From assembly GCF_010729665.1 (NCBI RefSeq), contig NZ_AP022610.1, positions 2,108,001 through 2,172,000 of the forward strand: a stretch of 64,000 bases of DNA, given 5' to 3'. The DNA comes from Mycolicibacterium madagascariense (GTDB taxonomy: Bacteria > Actinomycetota > Actinomycetes > Mycobacteriales > Mycobacteriaceae). The translations under genes and the position numbers were made by a program. Shown here in pieces: positions 1-9,040 of this stretch. The notes under the pieces were generated by a model that saw only the letters and a list, made by a program, of their open reading frames with translations, ran no database searches and was not told the DNA's origin. Every line of letters begins with the position of its first letter. The stretch's first letter is position 1.

Positions 1-808
1 CCTCGACGAGCGTGCCGTCGGTCGCGAGCAGACCCATGTAGGCGGCGAGGTCGAGATTGGCCGACACGGTGTTGACGATGAGGTCGAACTTGCCCGCGAG
101 CTTGGTGAAGGTGTCCTCGTCGCTGGTGGCGTAGTACTCGTCGGCGCCGAGACGCAGACCGTCCTCCATCTTCTTGAGCGACTGGCTCAGCACGGTCACC
201 TCGGCGCCCATGGCGTGGGCGATCTTGACGCCCATGTGGCCGAGTCCGCCGAGACCGATGATGGCGACCTTCTTGTCGGGCCCCGCACCCCAGTGGTGCA
301 ACGGGGAGAACAGCGTGATGCCGGCGCACAGCAGCGGCGCGGCCTTGTCCAGGGGGATGCTGTCCGGGATGCGCAGCACGTAGTTCTCGTCGACGACGAT
401 GGCCTGGCTGTAGCCGCCGTAGGTGGGGGTGCCGTCCTTGCCGGTGGCGTTGTAGGTGCCGATCATGCCGCCCTCACCGGTGCAGTACTGCTGCAATCCG
501 GCCTTGCAGTTGTCGCACTCGCGACAGGAGTCGACGAAGCAGCCGACGCCGACGTGATCGCCGACCTTGTACTTGGTGACGTCCGAGCCGACCTCGGTGA
601 CGACGCCGGCGATCTCGTGACCGGCGACGACGGGGTACTCGGGCTCGCCCCACTCGCCCTTCACGGTGTGGATGTCGGAGTGGCAGATGCCGGCGAACTT
701 GATGTCGAACGCGACGTCGTGCGGTCCGACGTCGCGGCGCTCGATGGTGGTCTTGGTCAGTGGTTCGGTCGCCGACGTGGCGGCCATGGCGTTAACGGTG
801 GTGGTCAT
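1..808 (-). CDS. adhC: Zinc-dependent NADP(H) alcohol dehydrogenase AdhC, 3' end cut by the window edge
   Basis: Medium-chain alcohol dehydrogenase that reduces or oxidises aldehydes and alcohols with NADP(H) in the cytosol. About 269 N-terminal codons are visible and the C-terminus runs off the left edge. The translation shows the catalytic zinc ligands in GICHSDIH and GHE, the structural zinc loop [15 protein letters not shown], and the Rossmann motif GLGGLGHMG. The ATG at 808 is preceded by an AGAG ribosome site. A C-x2-C-x2-C-x7-C loop plus this order of motifs matches the YahK/CAD-like branch. In M. tuberculosis (from memory) Rv3045 adhC lies directly next to fecB on the same strand. Here the orientation is kept, but about 19 kb of nitrogen genes lie between them. 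Confidence 0.93.
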   Translation of the reverse strand, partial: MTTTVNAMAATSATEPLTKTTIERRDVGPHDVAFDIKFAGICHSDIHTVKGEWGEPEYPVVAGHEIAGVVTEVGSDVTKYKVGDHVGVGCFVDSCRECDNCKAGLQQYCTGEGGMIGTYNATGKDGTPTYGGYSQAIVVDENYVLRIPDSIPLDKAAPLLCAGITLFSPLHHWGAGPDKKVAIIGLGGLGHMGVKIAHAMGAEVTVLSQSLKKMEDGLRLGADEYYATSDEDTFTKLAGKFDLIVNTVSANLDLAAYMGLLATDGTLVE

Positions 809-845
809 CTTCTCTACGTACCCTCTTGTCGTCTTCTCATTCGAG

Positions 846-870
846 GCCCTGCCTGCGTCGCGGGCAGGGC
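846..870 (-). terminator. Hairpin downstream of the nucleotidyltransferase-like gene
   Basis: GCCCTGCC (846-853) pairs with GGCAGGGC (863-870) across a 9-base loop. A second GGGCGC/GCGCCC hairpin follows at 879-896. They lie between two genes read leftward, after the stop at 981 and before the adhC start. There is no U-tract, so this is a weak terminator call. Confidence 0.4.
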
Positions 871-980
871 AGTGGGGTGGGCGCAGCTCCGCGCCCCCCG
901 GGCAGTGCCAACCCGGGTCCTCACCAGATTAGTCCCGCGGTGGGTTCCCGGCCTGGTCAGAGGCTGGGCGTGGGCTGTCC

Positions 981-2042
981 TCAGCGGTACGTCGAGGTCG
1001 ACGCGAGGTAGTCGAGCGTCCGGCCGATGCCCGTCACCTCGCGCGCAACGCTGCGCAAGGTGGCTCGGTCGTGAGGAGCCATGTCCGACAGCGACACCAG
1101 GTCGTCGACCCGGTCCCCGGCGAGGAACCGTTGCGCCCGCCTGCGCCAGCGCCACCGCAGCAGCCAGTCGAAGCAGTCGCGCAGGCTCGATGCGTCGTCG
1201 GCGCCGAGGACGTGGGCCGCCACCGCATGGTCGAGACGCGTCGGCGTGGACAGCGCGTCCGAGTGCGCCGACACCGCCGCCCACCGGGCGATCTTCACCA
1301 CCGGATCCATGACGGCCAGCTTCACGTCCACGGCGTCGGCGGTCCGCGCGAACACCCGCAGGCGCGAGGGAACGCTCGCGCGCACGGCCGTCGCGTCCTG
1401 CAGCATCGCTTGTCGCACAGGGTAATTGCGCTCGGCGGCGGCGACCACCCCGGCCCGCAGCAGGTCTGCGGGACGTCGCGCCGACGGGTCCGGCACGCCC
1501 GCGGAATCGGCGAGCAGCCCCGTCATGACGACGCCGCGGTCCTCGCGCGGGTGTGCCGACCACCGTTGGATGCCGTCGGTCCAACTCGCGGCGCGGCGGC
1601 AGAAGCGCGGCCTGCTGGCGAGCACCCCGTTGGCGTCACCGGGCACGCCGCACCGCTCCAGGAGCGCATGGACCCCGGCCGCCCGGCCCAGCAGCGCGAC
1701 CTTCTCGCCGTCCCCGACCGCGTCGCCGAGGACGACCATCGTCTCGACGTCGGAGCCGGGAGCCGCCTCGCCGCGCGCGACGCTGCCGGAGACGAACCAC
1801 GTCCAGTCCGCGGGCCCGCAGAGTCGAACCCCGGCGACGACGGCGTGGCGCAACACCTCCGACCAGGCCGCCGCCAGCGCGGCCGCGGGGGTGTGACTGC
1901 GCAGTTCGTCGGCGATGGCCGCCCGCGCACGTTCGACGCCCGCGCGCAGGAGTGCCTCGTCGGTGGCCGCGTCGATCGCCGTGATGGCCGCCGCGACGCC
2001 GCGACCGGTGGGGTGGGCAGCTGGCATGTCGTCGATTGTCAC
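981..2042 (-). CDS. Putative nucleotidyltransferase (DUF294/GlnD-like), 353 aa
   Basis: The protein has the nucleotidyltransferase signature GSVAR-GE-x4-SDVE at residues 86-100, the metal-binding core of GlnD-like and DUF294 proteins. A mostly helical C-terminal half fits the putative substrate-binding domain that accompanies it. No CBS or cyclic-nucleotide domain is visible. The GTG start at 2042 is supported mainly by the open frame; an ATG at 2027 is possible. The gene is divergent from the permease at 2144, and the GlnR-type box at 2059-2074 lies only 17 bp upstream of its start, so nitrogen control could act both ways. Because GlnD modifies PII proteins, a nitrogen-signalling role is tempting, but it is inferred from family and position only. 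The substrate is unknown. Confidence 0.7.
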   Translation of the reverse strand: MTIDDMPAAHPTGRGVAAAITAIDAATDEALLRAGVERARAAIADELRSHTPAAALAAAWSEVLRHAVVAGVRLCGPADWTWFVSGSVARGEAAPGSDVETMVVLGDAVGDGEKVALLGRAAGVHALLERCGVPGDANGVLASRPRFCRRAASWTDGIQRWSAHPREDRGVVMTGLLADSAGVPDPSARRPADLLRAGVVAAAERNYPVRQAMLQDATAVRASVPSRLRVFARTADAVDVKLAVMDPVVKIARWAAVSAHSDALSTPTRLDHAVAAHVLGADDASSLRDCFDWLLRWRWRRRAQRFLAGDRVDDLVSLSDMAPHDRATLRSVAREVTGIGRTLDYLASTSTYR

Positions 2043-2058
2043 CTGCCGTCACACGGAC

Positions 2059-2074
2059 GTGACGTTGGGGAAAC
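2059..2074. promoter_or_regulatory. GlnR-type box upstream of the permease
   Basis: GTGAC-GTTGGG-GAAAC matches the actinobacterial GlnR consensus GTNAC-N6-GNAAC at every fixed position. Its centre (2066.5) is 42 bp upstream of the centre of the CTGTC-N4-GACAG operator. The same arrangement occurs at the other two promoters of this locus. GlnR normally activates nitrogen-uptake genes under nitrogen limitation. Confidence 0.7.
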
Positions 2075-2098
2075 GGCGACAACACGAACCGCGCCTAC

Positions 2099-2118
2099 TT
2101 TCTGTCGTGTGACAGAAA
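2099..2118. promoter_or_regulatory. AmtR-type operator upstream of the permease
   Basis: Perfect palindrome TTTCTGTC-N4-GACAGAAA, 25 bp before the ATG at 2144. It shares the CTGTC-N4-GACAG core with four other sites in the locus (3706, 3802 degenerate, 11500, 11597). The TetR gene at 10755-11453 is the obvious candidate repressor. From memory, this core is the motif reported for mycobacterial AmtR. Confidence 0.78.
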
Positions 2119-2143
2119 TCTGCCCACCGTCAGGGAGTGTGCG

Positions 2144-3688
2144 ATGACCTCGACCGTCCACCGCGTGATCGCCTCGCCCGAGGACGCCGCCACGCTCGAA
2201 GAGCTCGGCTACACCCAGGAGTTGCACCGCGGCATCGGGGGTTACGCCGCGTTCGCCTCGGGCTTCTCCTTCGTGTCCATCCTCACGACCGTGTTCGCCC
2301 TGTTCGCCCTCGGCTTCGGGCTGGGCGGTCCGGCGTTCTTCTTCACCTGGCCCATCGTCTTCGTATGCCAGTTCTGCGTCTGCCTGGTGTTCGCCGAACT
2401 GTCCGGCAAGTTCCCCGTCGCCGGGGCGATCTACCAGTGGTCGCGACGCCTCGCGGGCAACGGGGTCGGCTGGTTCGCCGGGTGGTTCATGCTCATCGGC
2501 TACATCGTCAGCGTGGCAGCCCTGGCGATCGCCATGCAGAGCGTGCTGCCGTCGATCTGGAGCGGATTCCAGTTGGTCGGCGGCGATTCCTCGCTGACGT
2601 CGGTGACCGGGGCGACCAACGCCATCATCCTCGGCGCGATCACCATCGCGCTGTGCACGGTCATCAGCGCTGCCGGGGTGGCGTTCATGGGCAAGATCAC
2701 GGTCACCGGGGTGACGCTCGAGATCGTCGGGGTCGTCCTCATCGTGATCGCGATGTTCGTCAAGGCCGAGCGCAGCCCCGTCGCTGCCGTCACCAGCACC
2801 GGCGGCCACGGCTCGGGCCTCGGCTACTTTCCCGCCTTCCTGGCCTCGATGCTGATGGCGGCCTACGTGATGTACGGATTCGACAGTGCTGCAGAGCTTT
2901 CCGAGGAGACGAAGGATCCACGCAAGACCGCGCCCAAGGCGATCGTCACCGCGCTGCTGGTGTCCTTCGTCGGAGGCGGCCTGATGATCCTGGCCGCCCT
3001 GGTCGCCGCCCCGTCGCTCGACGATCCGCTGCTGTCGAGCCAGGGCATCGCGTGGGTGCTCACCAGTCAGCTCAGCACGTGGCTGGGCAAGACGCTACTG
3101 ACGATCGTCGCGATCGCCATCTTCTCCGCGACCCTGGCCATCCAGGCCTCGGCGTCACGGGTGATGTTCTCGATGGCCCGCGACAACCGGCTGCCGTTCG
3201 GCTCGTTCCTCTCGAAGGTCAACCGGCGCACCGGAACTCCGGTGATCACCGGGGTCACCGTCAGCGTGCTGGCCATCCTGGTGCTCCTGGTGAACCTCGG
3301 CCAGGCGGGGGTCTTCGCGGCGATCACCAGCGTCTCGGTGGTCATCGTGTACGCCGCCTACCTGATGGTGACCGTGCCTGCGCTGGTGCACCGGCTGCGC
3401 GGGACGAGCCTGAGCTACGGTCCCCCGGTGATGGACCTCGGCAGGTGGGGCATCCCGGTGAACCTGATCGCGGTGGTCATGGGTGCGGCGCTCTGCGTCG
3501 ACATCGCCTGGCCGCGCCAGGAGGTCTACGACCCCGACGGCACGTCGTGGGTGCTGCAGTACTTCGCGGTCCTCTTCGTGGCGTTGACGCTCGTCGTCGG
3601 ATTCGTCGCGTACTGGGTCGTCAGGAACCGCGACGGTGCGCCCCTGCCGTCGGACGCGCTGGTCGGTCCCGACGACGTGCCGGCGTGA
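2144..3688 (+). CDS. APC-superfamily permease of the urea/guanidine carboxylase system, 514 aa
   Basis: Twelve-helix amino acid/polyamine/organocation-type permease in the cytoplasmic membrane. The length and pattern of hydrophobic segments fit the family, as does the GFSFVSILTT-like first helix region. Permeases of this kind recur beside urea carboxylase genes and are annotated there as carboxylase-associated permeases. They most likely import the nitrogen substrate (urea, guanidine or a related cation). The ATG at 2144 has a GGGAG site 6 bases upstream. Its promoter carries one GlnR box and one AmtR-type operator, and a further operator pair lies after its stop, so it is probably transcribed separately from the enzyme genes but co-regulated with them. 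The substrate is inferred from neighbours only. Confidence 0.85.
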   Translation: MTSTVHRVIASPEDAATLEELGYTQELHRGIGGYAAFASGFSFVSILTTVFALFALGFGLGGPAFFFTWPIVFVCQFCVCLVFAELSGKFPVAGAIYQWSRRLAGNGVGWFAGWFMLIGYIVSVAALAIAMQSVLPSIWSGFQLVGGDSSLTSVTGATNAIILGAITIALCTVISAAGVAFMGKITVTGVTLEIVGVVLIVIAMFVKAERSPVAAVTSTGGHGSGLGYFPAFLASMLMAAYVMYGFDSAAELSEETKDPRKTAPKAIVTALLVSFVGGGLMILAALVAAPSLDDPLLSSQGIAWVLTSQLSTWLGKTLLTIVAIAIFSATLAIQASASRVMFSMARDNRLPFGSFLSKVNRRTGTPVITGVTVSVLAILVLLVNLGQAGVFAAITSVSVVIVYAAYLMVTVPALVHRLRGTSLSYGPPVMDLGRWGIPVNLIAVVMGAALCVDIAWPRQEVYDPDGTSWVLQYFAVLFVALTLVVGFVAYWVVRNRDGAPLPSDALVGPDDVPA

Positions 3689-3705
3689 CGGTCGCGGATT
3701 CGATA

Positions 3706-3721
3706 TCTGTCACCTGACAGA
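3706..3721. promoter_or_regulatory. AmtR-type operator, upstream member of a pair
   Basis: TCTGTC-ACCT-GACAGA, a perfect 6+4+6 palindrome just after the permease stop. Its centre (3713.5) is 95 bp from the centre of the second, degenerate site at 3802-3815. The ABC operon has the same two-site layout with a 94-bp spacing. Confidence 0.75.
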
Positions 3722-3760
3722 AATGTGCATCACGAGTTGTTAACGAGTGATGCGGGATCC

Positions 3761-3776
3761 GTTACTCCGCGGCAAC
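3761..3776. promoter_or_regulatory. GlnR-type box upstream of the carboxylase operon
   Basis: GTTAC-TCCGCG-GCAAC matches GTNAC-N6-GNAAC exactly. Its centre (3768.5) is 40 bp upstream of the centre of the operator at 3802-3815, the same geometry as at the permease and ABC promoters. Confidence 0.7.
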
Positions 3777-3801
3777 CACCGGAGGGGCCGCAGCGCGAAA
3801 A

Positions 3802-3815
3802 CTATCGATTGACAG
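3802..3815. promoter_or_regulatory. Degenerate AmtR-type operator, downstream member of a pair
   Basis: CTATC-GATT-GACAG has one mismatch from the CTGTC-N4-GACAG core. It overlaps a TTGACA hexamer at 3809-3814 that could be a -35 element, although no good -10 follows at the usual spacing. It lies 43 bp upstream of the GTG at 3859. Confidence 0.55.
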
Positions 3816-3858
3816 ATATCCATCGGCGCAGAGGTGTGCCGCAAGCCCGGGAGTCCTC

Positions 3859-4731
3859 GTGACCAGCGATGTGTCCAGCGACAGAGCGTCGGCGACCGCG
3901 ACGACGGCAGGGGCCAAGGCCCATGCGCGCGCGCAGCACGGGCGCACGGCCGACGCCATGCGGCACGTTCCCGCCTCGAGCACCCCGACGCCGCCGGACG
4001 GCGTCCCCGCCGCGGACCTGGTGTGGTCGGAAACCGTTGCGCCGGGCGGATATACGACCGCGGTACTGGCGAGGGGCACGCGACTGCGGCTGAGCGACCC
4101 CAGCGGTGACGCCTGCGCCCACCTGCTGGTGCATCGGGCCGACGGCCCGCACGAACGCCTCAACGTCGCCGACACCGTGAAGGTGCCGTGGCAGGCCTAC
4201 CTCGGCGTGGGGCACCCGCTGCTCAGCGGGTTCGGTCGCGTCCTGGCCACCGTGGTCGCCGACACCTCGGCGCGCCACGACGCGCTGACGGGGACGACCA
4301 CGCTCGCCGGCAACGAGGCCAGGTACGGCTCCGGGACCCCGGAGTCGACGTCCCCCGCGGGACGGGAACTCCTGCTGCTCGCGGCGCTCAAGCACGGCCT
4401 CGGTCCCCGCGATCTGCCACCCTCGGTGTCGTTCTTCCAGGGCGTCACCGTCGACTCCGACGGCGCCTTCACCTGGCAGGGGTCGGCGGGACCGGGCACG
4501 TCGGTCGACCTGCTGCTGCACGTCGACGCGATCGTGTCCCTCGCCAACACCGCGCACCCGCTCGATCCGCGGTCGGAGTTCACCTGCTCGCCGCTGCTGA
4601 TGCACGCCTGGCCCGCGGCCGCCGACCTCGACGCGCTGGTGGCCGGAGACCTGGTCGGGCCGCTGGGGCCCGAGCACCGACAGGCGATCGCCAACACCGA
4701 CGCCGACCTGGCCGCCCGAGGAGTGCTGTGA
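3859..4731 (+). CDS. DUF1989 protein, urea amidolyase-associated protein 1 type; probable carboxyguanidine deiminase subunit
   Basis: A 290-aa cytosolic protein of the DUF1989 family, with the family's WSETVAPGGY segment and the SDPSGDACAHLLVH stretch. It pairs with the next gene, also DUF1989. Such pairs were long called urea amidolyase-associated proteins 1 and 2. More recent work, recalled and not checked here, assigns the pair as carboxyguanidine deiminase, converting carboxyguanidine to allophanate and ammonia. The GTG start at 3859 follows a GGGAG site, and the first 40 residues are poorly conserved-looking, so a later start is possible. The stop overlaps the next start (GTGA), implying coupled translation. 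It is the first gene of a four-gene operon. Confidence 0.8.
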   Translation: MTSDVSSDRASATATTAGAKAHARAQHGRTADAMRHVPASSTPTPPDGVPAADLVWSETVAPGGYTTAVLARGTRLRLSDPSGDACAHLLVHRADGPHERLNVADTVKVPWQAYLGVGHPLLSGFGRVLATVVADTSARHDALTGTTTLAGNEARYGSGTPESTSPAGRELLLLAALKHGLGPRDLPPSVSFFQGVTVDSDGAFTWQGSAGPGTSVDLLLHVDAIVSLANTAHPLDPRSEFTCSPLLMHAWPAAADLDALVAGDLVGPLGPEHRQAIANTDADLAARGVL

Positions 4732-5369
4732 ACACCGCGCTGATTCCTGGTCCCACCGTGCTCGACGAGACCGTCGCCGCCCGGGCCGCCTGGTCGACCG
4801 TGGTGGCCGCGGGTGACGTGCTGACCATCGTCGACCTGGAGGGCAACCAGGCCGTCGACTGTCTGCTCTATGCGGCCGCCGACACCAGCGTGCGGTACTC
4901 CGCCGTGGAAACCATTGCCCGACAAGGGCGCATCGTCCTGACGACCGGGTCGGTGCTGCGGGCGGACACCGGGGAGGCGCTGATGACCGTCGTGGGCGAC
5001 GAGGTCGGCGTGCACGACACCCTCGGTGGTGCGTGCTCCAAGGAGTCCAACACCCTGCGCTACGGTCAGCACACCCGCGCCCAACACGGCTGCATGGAGA
5101 ACTTCCTCATCGAGGGTGCGCGGCACGGCCTCGGCGCCAGAGATCTCGCGAGCAACATCAACTGGTTCATGAACGTGCCGGTGGACCCCGACGGCGCGCT
5201 CGGCATCGTCGACGGGTTGTCGGCCCCGGGCAAGCGGGTCGCCCTGCGCGCCGACGTCGACACCCTCGTCCTCGTCTCGAATTGCCCGCAGATCAACAAC
5301 CCCTGCAACGCGTTCAACCCGACGCCGGTGCGCATGATCGTCACCCGCCCCGAGGCGGGCGCGGCATGA
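4728..5369 (+). CDS. DUF1989 protein, urea amidolyase-associated protein 2 type; probable carboxyguanidine deiminase subunit
   Basis: A 213-aa second DUF1989 protein. It carries cysteine-containing segments typical of the metal-binding member of the pair: GGACSKESN, QHGCMENF, and NCPQINNPCN near the C-terminus, together with NINWFMNVPVDPDG. The GTG at 4728 overlaps the upstream TGA and agrees with the family N-terminus (NTALIPGPTVLDETV). The ATGA overlap at its end couples it to the carboxylase. With the preceding protein it probably removes an amidine nitrogen from carboxyguanidine to give allophanate. The metal role and partnership are inferred from family and order. Confidence 0.82.
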   Translation: MNTALIPGPTVLDETVAARAAWSTVVAAGDVLTIVDLEGNQAVDCLLYAAADTSVRYSAVETIARQGRIVLTTGSVLRADTGEALMTVVGDEVGVHDTLGGACSKESNTLRYGQHTRAQHGCMENFLIEGARHGLGARDLASNINWFMNVPVDPDGALGIVDGLSAPGKRVALRADVDTLVLVSNCPQINNPCNAFNPTPVRMIVTRPEAGAA

Positions 5370-8300
5370 CGCGCAGCGTGCTGATCGCCAACCGTGGCGA
5401 GATCGCCGTCCGCCTGGTGCGCTCGGCGCGTCTGCTGGGCCTGCACACGGTGGCGGTGTTCTCCGACGCCGACCGCGGCGCACCGCACGTGCGACTCGCC
5501 GACGAGGCGGTGCGGCTCGGCCCCGCCGCGCCGAGTGAGAGCTACCTGCGAGTCGACGCGATCCTCGATGCGGCGGCCGCGACCGGCGCCGAGATGATCC
5601 ATCCCGGTTACGGATTCCTCTCCGAGGACGCGGACTTCGCGACCGCCGTCGAGGCGGCGGGCATCGCGTTCGTCGGTCCGACGCCGCATCAGCTGCGCGT
5701 CTTCGGCACCAAGCACACCGCCCGCGCCGCGGCCCGCGCCGCCGGCGTGCCCGTGTTTCCCGGCTCCGACCTGCTCGACGACGCCGCCAGCGCGCAGGCC
5801 GCGGCCGACGAGATCGGCTATCCCGTCATGCTCAAGGCCACCGGCGGTGGCGGCGGCATCGGCATGCAGGTCTGCCGCGACGCCGCCGAGCTGCGGGCGG
5901 CGTTCGACCGGGTGTCGCGGCTCGCCGAGCGCAGCTTCGGGTCCGCCGGGGTGTTCGTCGAGCGCTTCGTCGACGAGGCGCGCCACGTCGAGGTGCAGAT
6001 CTTCGGCGACGGCACCGGCCGCGTGGTGTCCCTCGGAGACCGCGACTGCTCGCTGCAGCGGCGCAACCAGAAGGTCATCGAGGAGGCGCCCGCGCCCAAC
6101 CTGCCCGAAACCGTTCGCGCACAGCTGCATTCGTCGTCGCGGGCGCTGGCCGCCTCCGTGGGCTACCGTTCGGCGGGCACCGTCGAATTCGTGTACGACC
6201 CACGCCGCGAGGAGGCATCCTTCCTCGAGGTCAACGCCCGGCTGCAGGTCGAGCACCCCGTCACCGAGGCCGTCACCGGTCTCGACATCGCCGCGTTGAT
6301 GTTCCGGCTGGCGTCCGGCGAGGACGACGTCCTGGCAGCACATCTCGCACCGGGGGAGACGACGGGTGCGGTACCCGTGGCGGGGCACGCCGTCGAGGCG
6401 CGCGTGTACGCCGAGGACCCCTCGCGCGACTACCGGCCGAGCACCGGCACGCTGGTCGCCGTCGAGTTTCCCACGGCTGAGGGTGATCCTGCCCTTCAGG
6501 GTGATCCGGCGCCGCGCGTCGACACGTGGGTCGAGGCGGGCACCGAGGTGTCCGCGGCCTATGACCCCCTGCTGGCCAAGGTGATCACGGTGGGCGCGGA
6601 TCGCGACGAGGCCTTCGACCGACTCGGCCGCGCACTGGACGCCACCGTGCTGCAGGGCATCGAGGTCAACGTCGGGCTGCTGCGCGCGGCGTGCGCACTG
6701 CCCGACGTGCGCGCTGCACGGCACAGCACCGCCACGCTCGCCGGGGTGCCCGACCCCCGTCCCCGCATCACCGTCGAACGGCCCGGTCTGCTGACGACGG
6801 TGCAGGACCTGCCGGGACGCGTGGGGCTGTGGAACGTCGGGGTGCCTCCGAGCGGTCCGATGGACGATCTGTCCTTCCGGCTCGGCAACCGCGCGCTCGG
6901 CAACCCCGAGGGGGCGCCGGGCCTGGAGTGCACGGCCTCGGGACCCGCACTGCGCGTGACGGATTCGACCACCTTCTGCGTCACCGGCGCACCGTGCCCG
7001 GTCACCGTCGACGGCGAGCCGGTACCGATGTGGGAGCCGGTCGACGTGCCCGCGGGTGCGGTGCTGGCGATCGGCGCGGCCGAGACCGCGGGACTGCGGA
7101 CCTACGTGTTGGTGGCCGGTGGCTTCGACGTGCCGACCTACCTCGGCAGTGCGTCGACCTTCACCCTCGGTCGCTTCGGTGGCCACGGTGGCCGCCAGCT
7201 GGTCGTCGGCGACGTGCTGCGCGCGGACGCCTCGACGCCGACCGGCCCGGCCGCCCCGGTGCCGGTGGAACTGCGTCCGGCCATGCCCTCGGAGTGGGAG
7301 CTGACCGTCACCGAGGGGCCCCACGGCGCGCCGGAGTTCTTCACCCGCGAGGACGTCGACACGCTGTTCACCGCCGGCTACGTCGTGCACTTCAACTCGG
7401 CGCGCACCGGCGTTCGCCTGGAAGGCCCGCGGCCCACGTGGGCACGTCCCGACGGCGGTGAGGCCGGACTGCACCCGTCCAACATCCACGACACCGCGTA
7501 TTCCGTTGGCGCGCTGGACTTCACCGGCGACACCCCGATCCTGCTCGGACCCGACGGGCCCAGCCTCGGCGGGTTCGTCTGCCCCGTCACGGTCGTCGCC
7601 GCGGACCGCTGGAAGCTCGGGCAGCTGCGCCCGGGGGACACCGTCCGGTTCGTGCCGATCCGGGCGGCCGACGCACCGTCGCGCCGCGAACTCGGCGCCG
7701 CGCGACGTGCGGCCGACCCGATCGTGGCGCGCGGGGCCCGGGACGGCGACGACGGCGTGCTGGCCCGCCGCGACGCCGACGGCGCACCCGCGGTGACCTA
7801 CCGGCGCAGCGGCGACGACAACGTCCTGATCGAGTACGGCGACATGGTGCTCGACCTCGCCCTGCGGGCCCGGGTCCACGCGTTGAACGAGCGCCTCGAG
7901 AACCTCTCTCCGCCAGGCATCTTGGACCTCACGCCCGGTATCCGGTCGCTGCAGGTGCACGTCGATCCCGACGTCCTGTCGATCGACCGGCTGCTCGGAC
8001 TGCTGGCCGAACTCGAGGACGACCTGCCCGCCACCTCGGAGCTGGTCGTGCCCAGCCGGTCGGTCCGACTGCCCTTGTCCTGGGACGACCCGGCGACCCG
8101 CGAGGCCATCGCGCGGTACACGTCCGGCGTGCGCGACGACGCCCCGTGGTGCCCGTCCAACATCGAGTTCATCCGCCGGGTCAACGGTCTGGCCACCCAG
8201 GACGACGTCATGGCGACGGTGTTCTCGGCGGAGTACCTGACGCTCGGACTCGGCGACGTGTACCTCGGTGCCCCGGTCGCCACGCCGCTGGATCCCCGGC

Positions 8301-9040
8301 ACCGGCTGGTCACCACGAAGTACAACCCGGCGCGGACCTGGACCGCGGAGAACTCCGTCGGCATCGGCGGCGCGTACCTGTGCATCTACGGGATGGAGGG
8401 GCCGGGCGGGTATCAGTTCGTGGGCCGGACGACCCAGGTGTGGAGCCGCTACCGGGACACCGCGCCGTTCGAGCCGGGCAGCCCGTGGCTGCTGCGCTTC
8501 TTCGATCGCATCTCCTGGTATCCGGTCACCGCGGAGGAACTGCTCGACCTGCGGGCCGACATGGCGGCCGGTCGCGGATCGGTGGACATCGTCGACGGCA
8601 CCTTCTCCCTGGCCGACCACGAGCGCTTCCTCGCCGACAACGCCGAGTCCATCGCGGACTTCCGGGCCACGCAGACAACGGCTTTCGCGGCGGAACGGGC
8701 GGCGTGGGCCGCGGCGGGCGAGTTCGACCGCGCCGAGCGGGCCGAGTCGAGGGTCAGCGTGCCGGACATGGACCTGCTCCTCGCCGACGACGAGGAGAGG
8801 GTCGACGCGCCGTTCTCGTCGAGCGTGTGGAAGGTCGACGTCGCCGTGGGCGACCACGTCGTCGCCGGCCAGGCCCTGCTGGCGCTGGAGGCCATGAAGA
8901 TGGAGACCGTGGTGACCGCGCCCGCCGACGGCGTCGTCACCAAGGTCCTGGTCGAGGCGGGCCACCAGGTCGATCCCGGGACCCCCCTGGTCGTCGTCGG
9001 CCCGGCGCAGGATCGCGACGCGAGGGGAGTGCCGGCATGA
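5366..9040 (+). CDS. uca: Biotin-dependent urea/guanidine carboxylase, 1224 aa
   Basis: ATP- and bicarbonate-dependent carboxylase that makes allophanate from urea, or carboxyguanidine from guanidine. Domains in order: biotin carboxylase about 1-450 (IANRGEIAVR start, ATP-grasp lysine near 157 before a GGGGG loop, ERFVDEARHVEVQ), carboxyltransferase halves of the KipA/AHS2 type about 467-790 and KipI/AHS1 type about 810-1030, and a biotinyl domain about 1147-1224 with EAMKMET, biotin lysine K1178. The amidolyase half that yeast fuses to this enzyme is a separate gene here, immediately downstream with an ATGA overlap. The ATG at 5366 overlaps the previous stop. Two DUF1989 genes upstream favour guanidine as the physiological substrate, but sequence alone does not settle urea versus guanidine. 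Confidence 0.92.
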   Translation: MTRSVLIANRGEIAVRLVRSARLLGLHTVAVFSDADRGAPHVRLADEAVRLGPAAPSESYLRVDAILDAAAATGAEMIHPGYGFLSEDADFATAVEAAGIAFVGPTPHQLRVFGTKHTARAAARAAGVPVFPGSDLLDDAASAQAAADEIGYPVMLKATGGGGGIGMQVCRDAAELRAAFDRVSRLAERSFGSAGVFVERFVDEARHVEVQIFGDGTGRVVSLGDRDCSLQRRNQKVIEEAPAPNLPETVRAQLHSSSRALAASVGYRSAGTVEFVYDPRREEASFLEVNARLQVEHPVTEAVTGLDIAALMFRLASGEDDVLAAHLAPGETTGAVPVAGHAVEARVYAEDPSRDYRPSTGTLVAVEFPTAEGDPALQGDPAPRVDTWVEAGTEVSAAYDPLLAKVITVGADRDEAFDRLGRALDATVLQGIEVNVGLLRAACALPDVRAARHSTATLAGVPDPRPRITVERPGLLTTVQDLPGRVGLWNVGVPPSGPMDDLSFRLGNRALGNPEGAPGLECTASGPALRVTDSTTFCVTGAPCPVTVDGEPVPMWEPVDVPAGAVLAIGAAETAGLRTYVLVAGGFDVPTYLGSASTFTLGRFGGHGGRQLVVGDVLRADASTPTGPAAPVPVELRPAMPSEWELTVTEGPHGAPEFFTREDVDTLFTAGYVVHFNSARTGVRLEGPRPTWARPDGGEAGLHPSNIHDTAYSVGALDFTGDTPILLGPDGPSLGGFVCPVTVVAADRWKLGQLRPGDTVRFVPIRAADAPSRRELGAARRAADPIVARGARDGDDGVLARRDADGAPAVTYRRSGDDNVLIEYGDMVLDLALRARVHALNERLENLSPPGILDLTPGIRSLQVHVDPDVLSIDRLLGLLAELEDDLPATSELVVPSRSVRLPLSWDDPATREAIARYTSGVRDDAPWCPSNIEFIRRVNGLATQDDVMATVFSAEYLTLGLGDVYLGAPVATPLDPRHRLVTTKYNPARTWTAENSVGIGGAYLCIYGMEGPGGYQFVGRTTQVWSRYRDTAPFEPGSPWLLRFFDRISWYPVTAEELLDLRADMAAGRGSVDIVDGTFSLADHERFLADNAESIADFRATQTTAFAAERAAWAAAGEFDRAERAESRVSVPDMDLLLADDEERVDAPFSSSVWKVDVAVGDHVVAGQALLALEAMKMETVVTAPADGVVTKVLVEAGHQVDPGTPLVVVGPAQDRDARGVPA

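Noticed and set aside
3809..3814. TTGACA as a proven -35 element (also 11604-11609)
   Set aside because: The hexamer is part of the GACAG half-site, and no TANNNT box follows at 16-19 bp, so a promoter claim is not supported.
2040..3858. Guanidine riboswitch upstream of the permease or DUF1989 genes
   Set aside because: I looked for a plausible aptamer leader and recognised none; the gaps are filled by protein-binding palindromes. A covariance-model search would be decisive.
5066..8965. 1299-codon open frame on the minus strand across the carboxylase gene
   Set aside because: It is the antisense of a protein with clear biotin carboxylase, carboxyltransferase and biotinyl motifs; its own translation is low-complexity Arg/Gly/His/Asp-rich, as expected of high-GC antisense.
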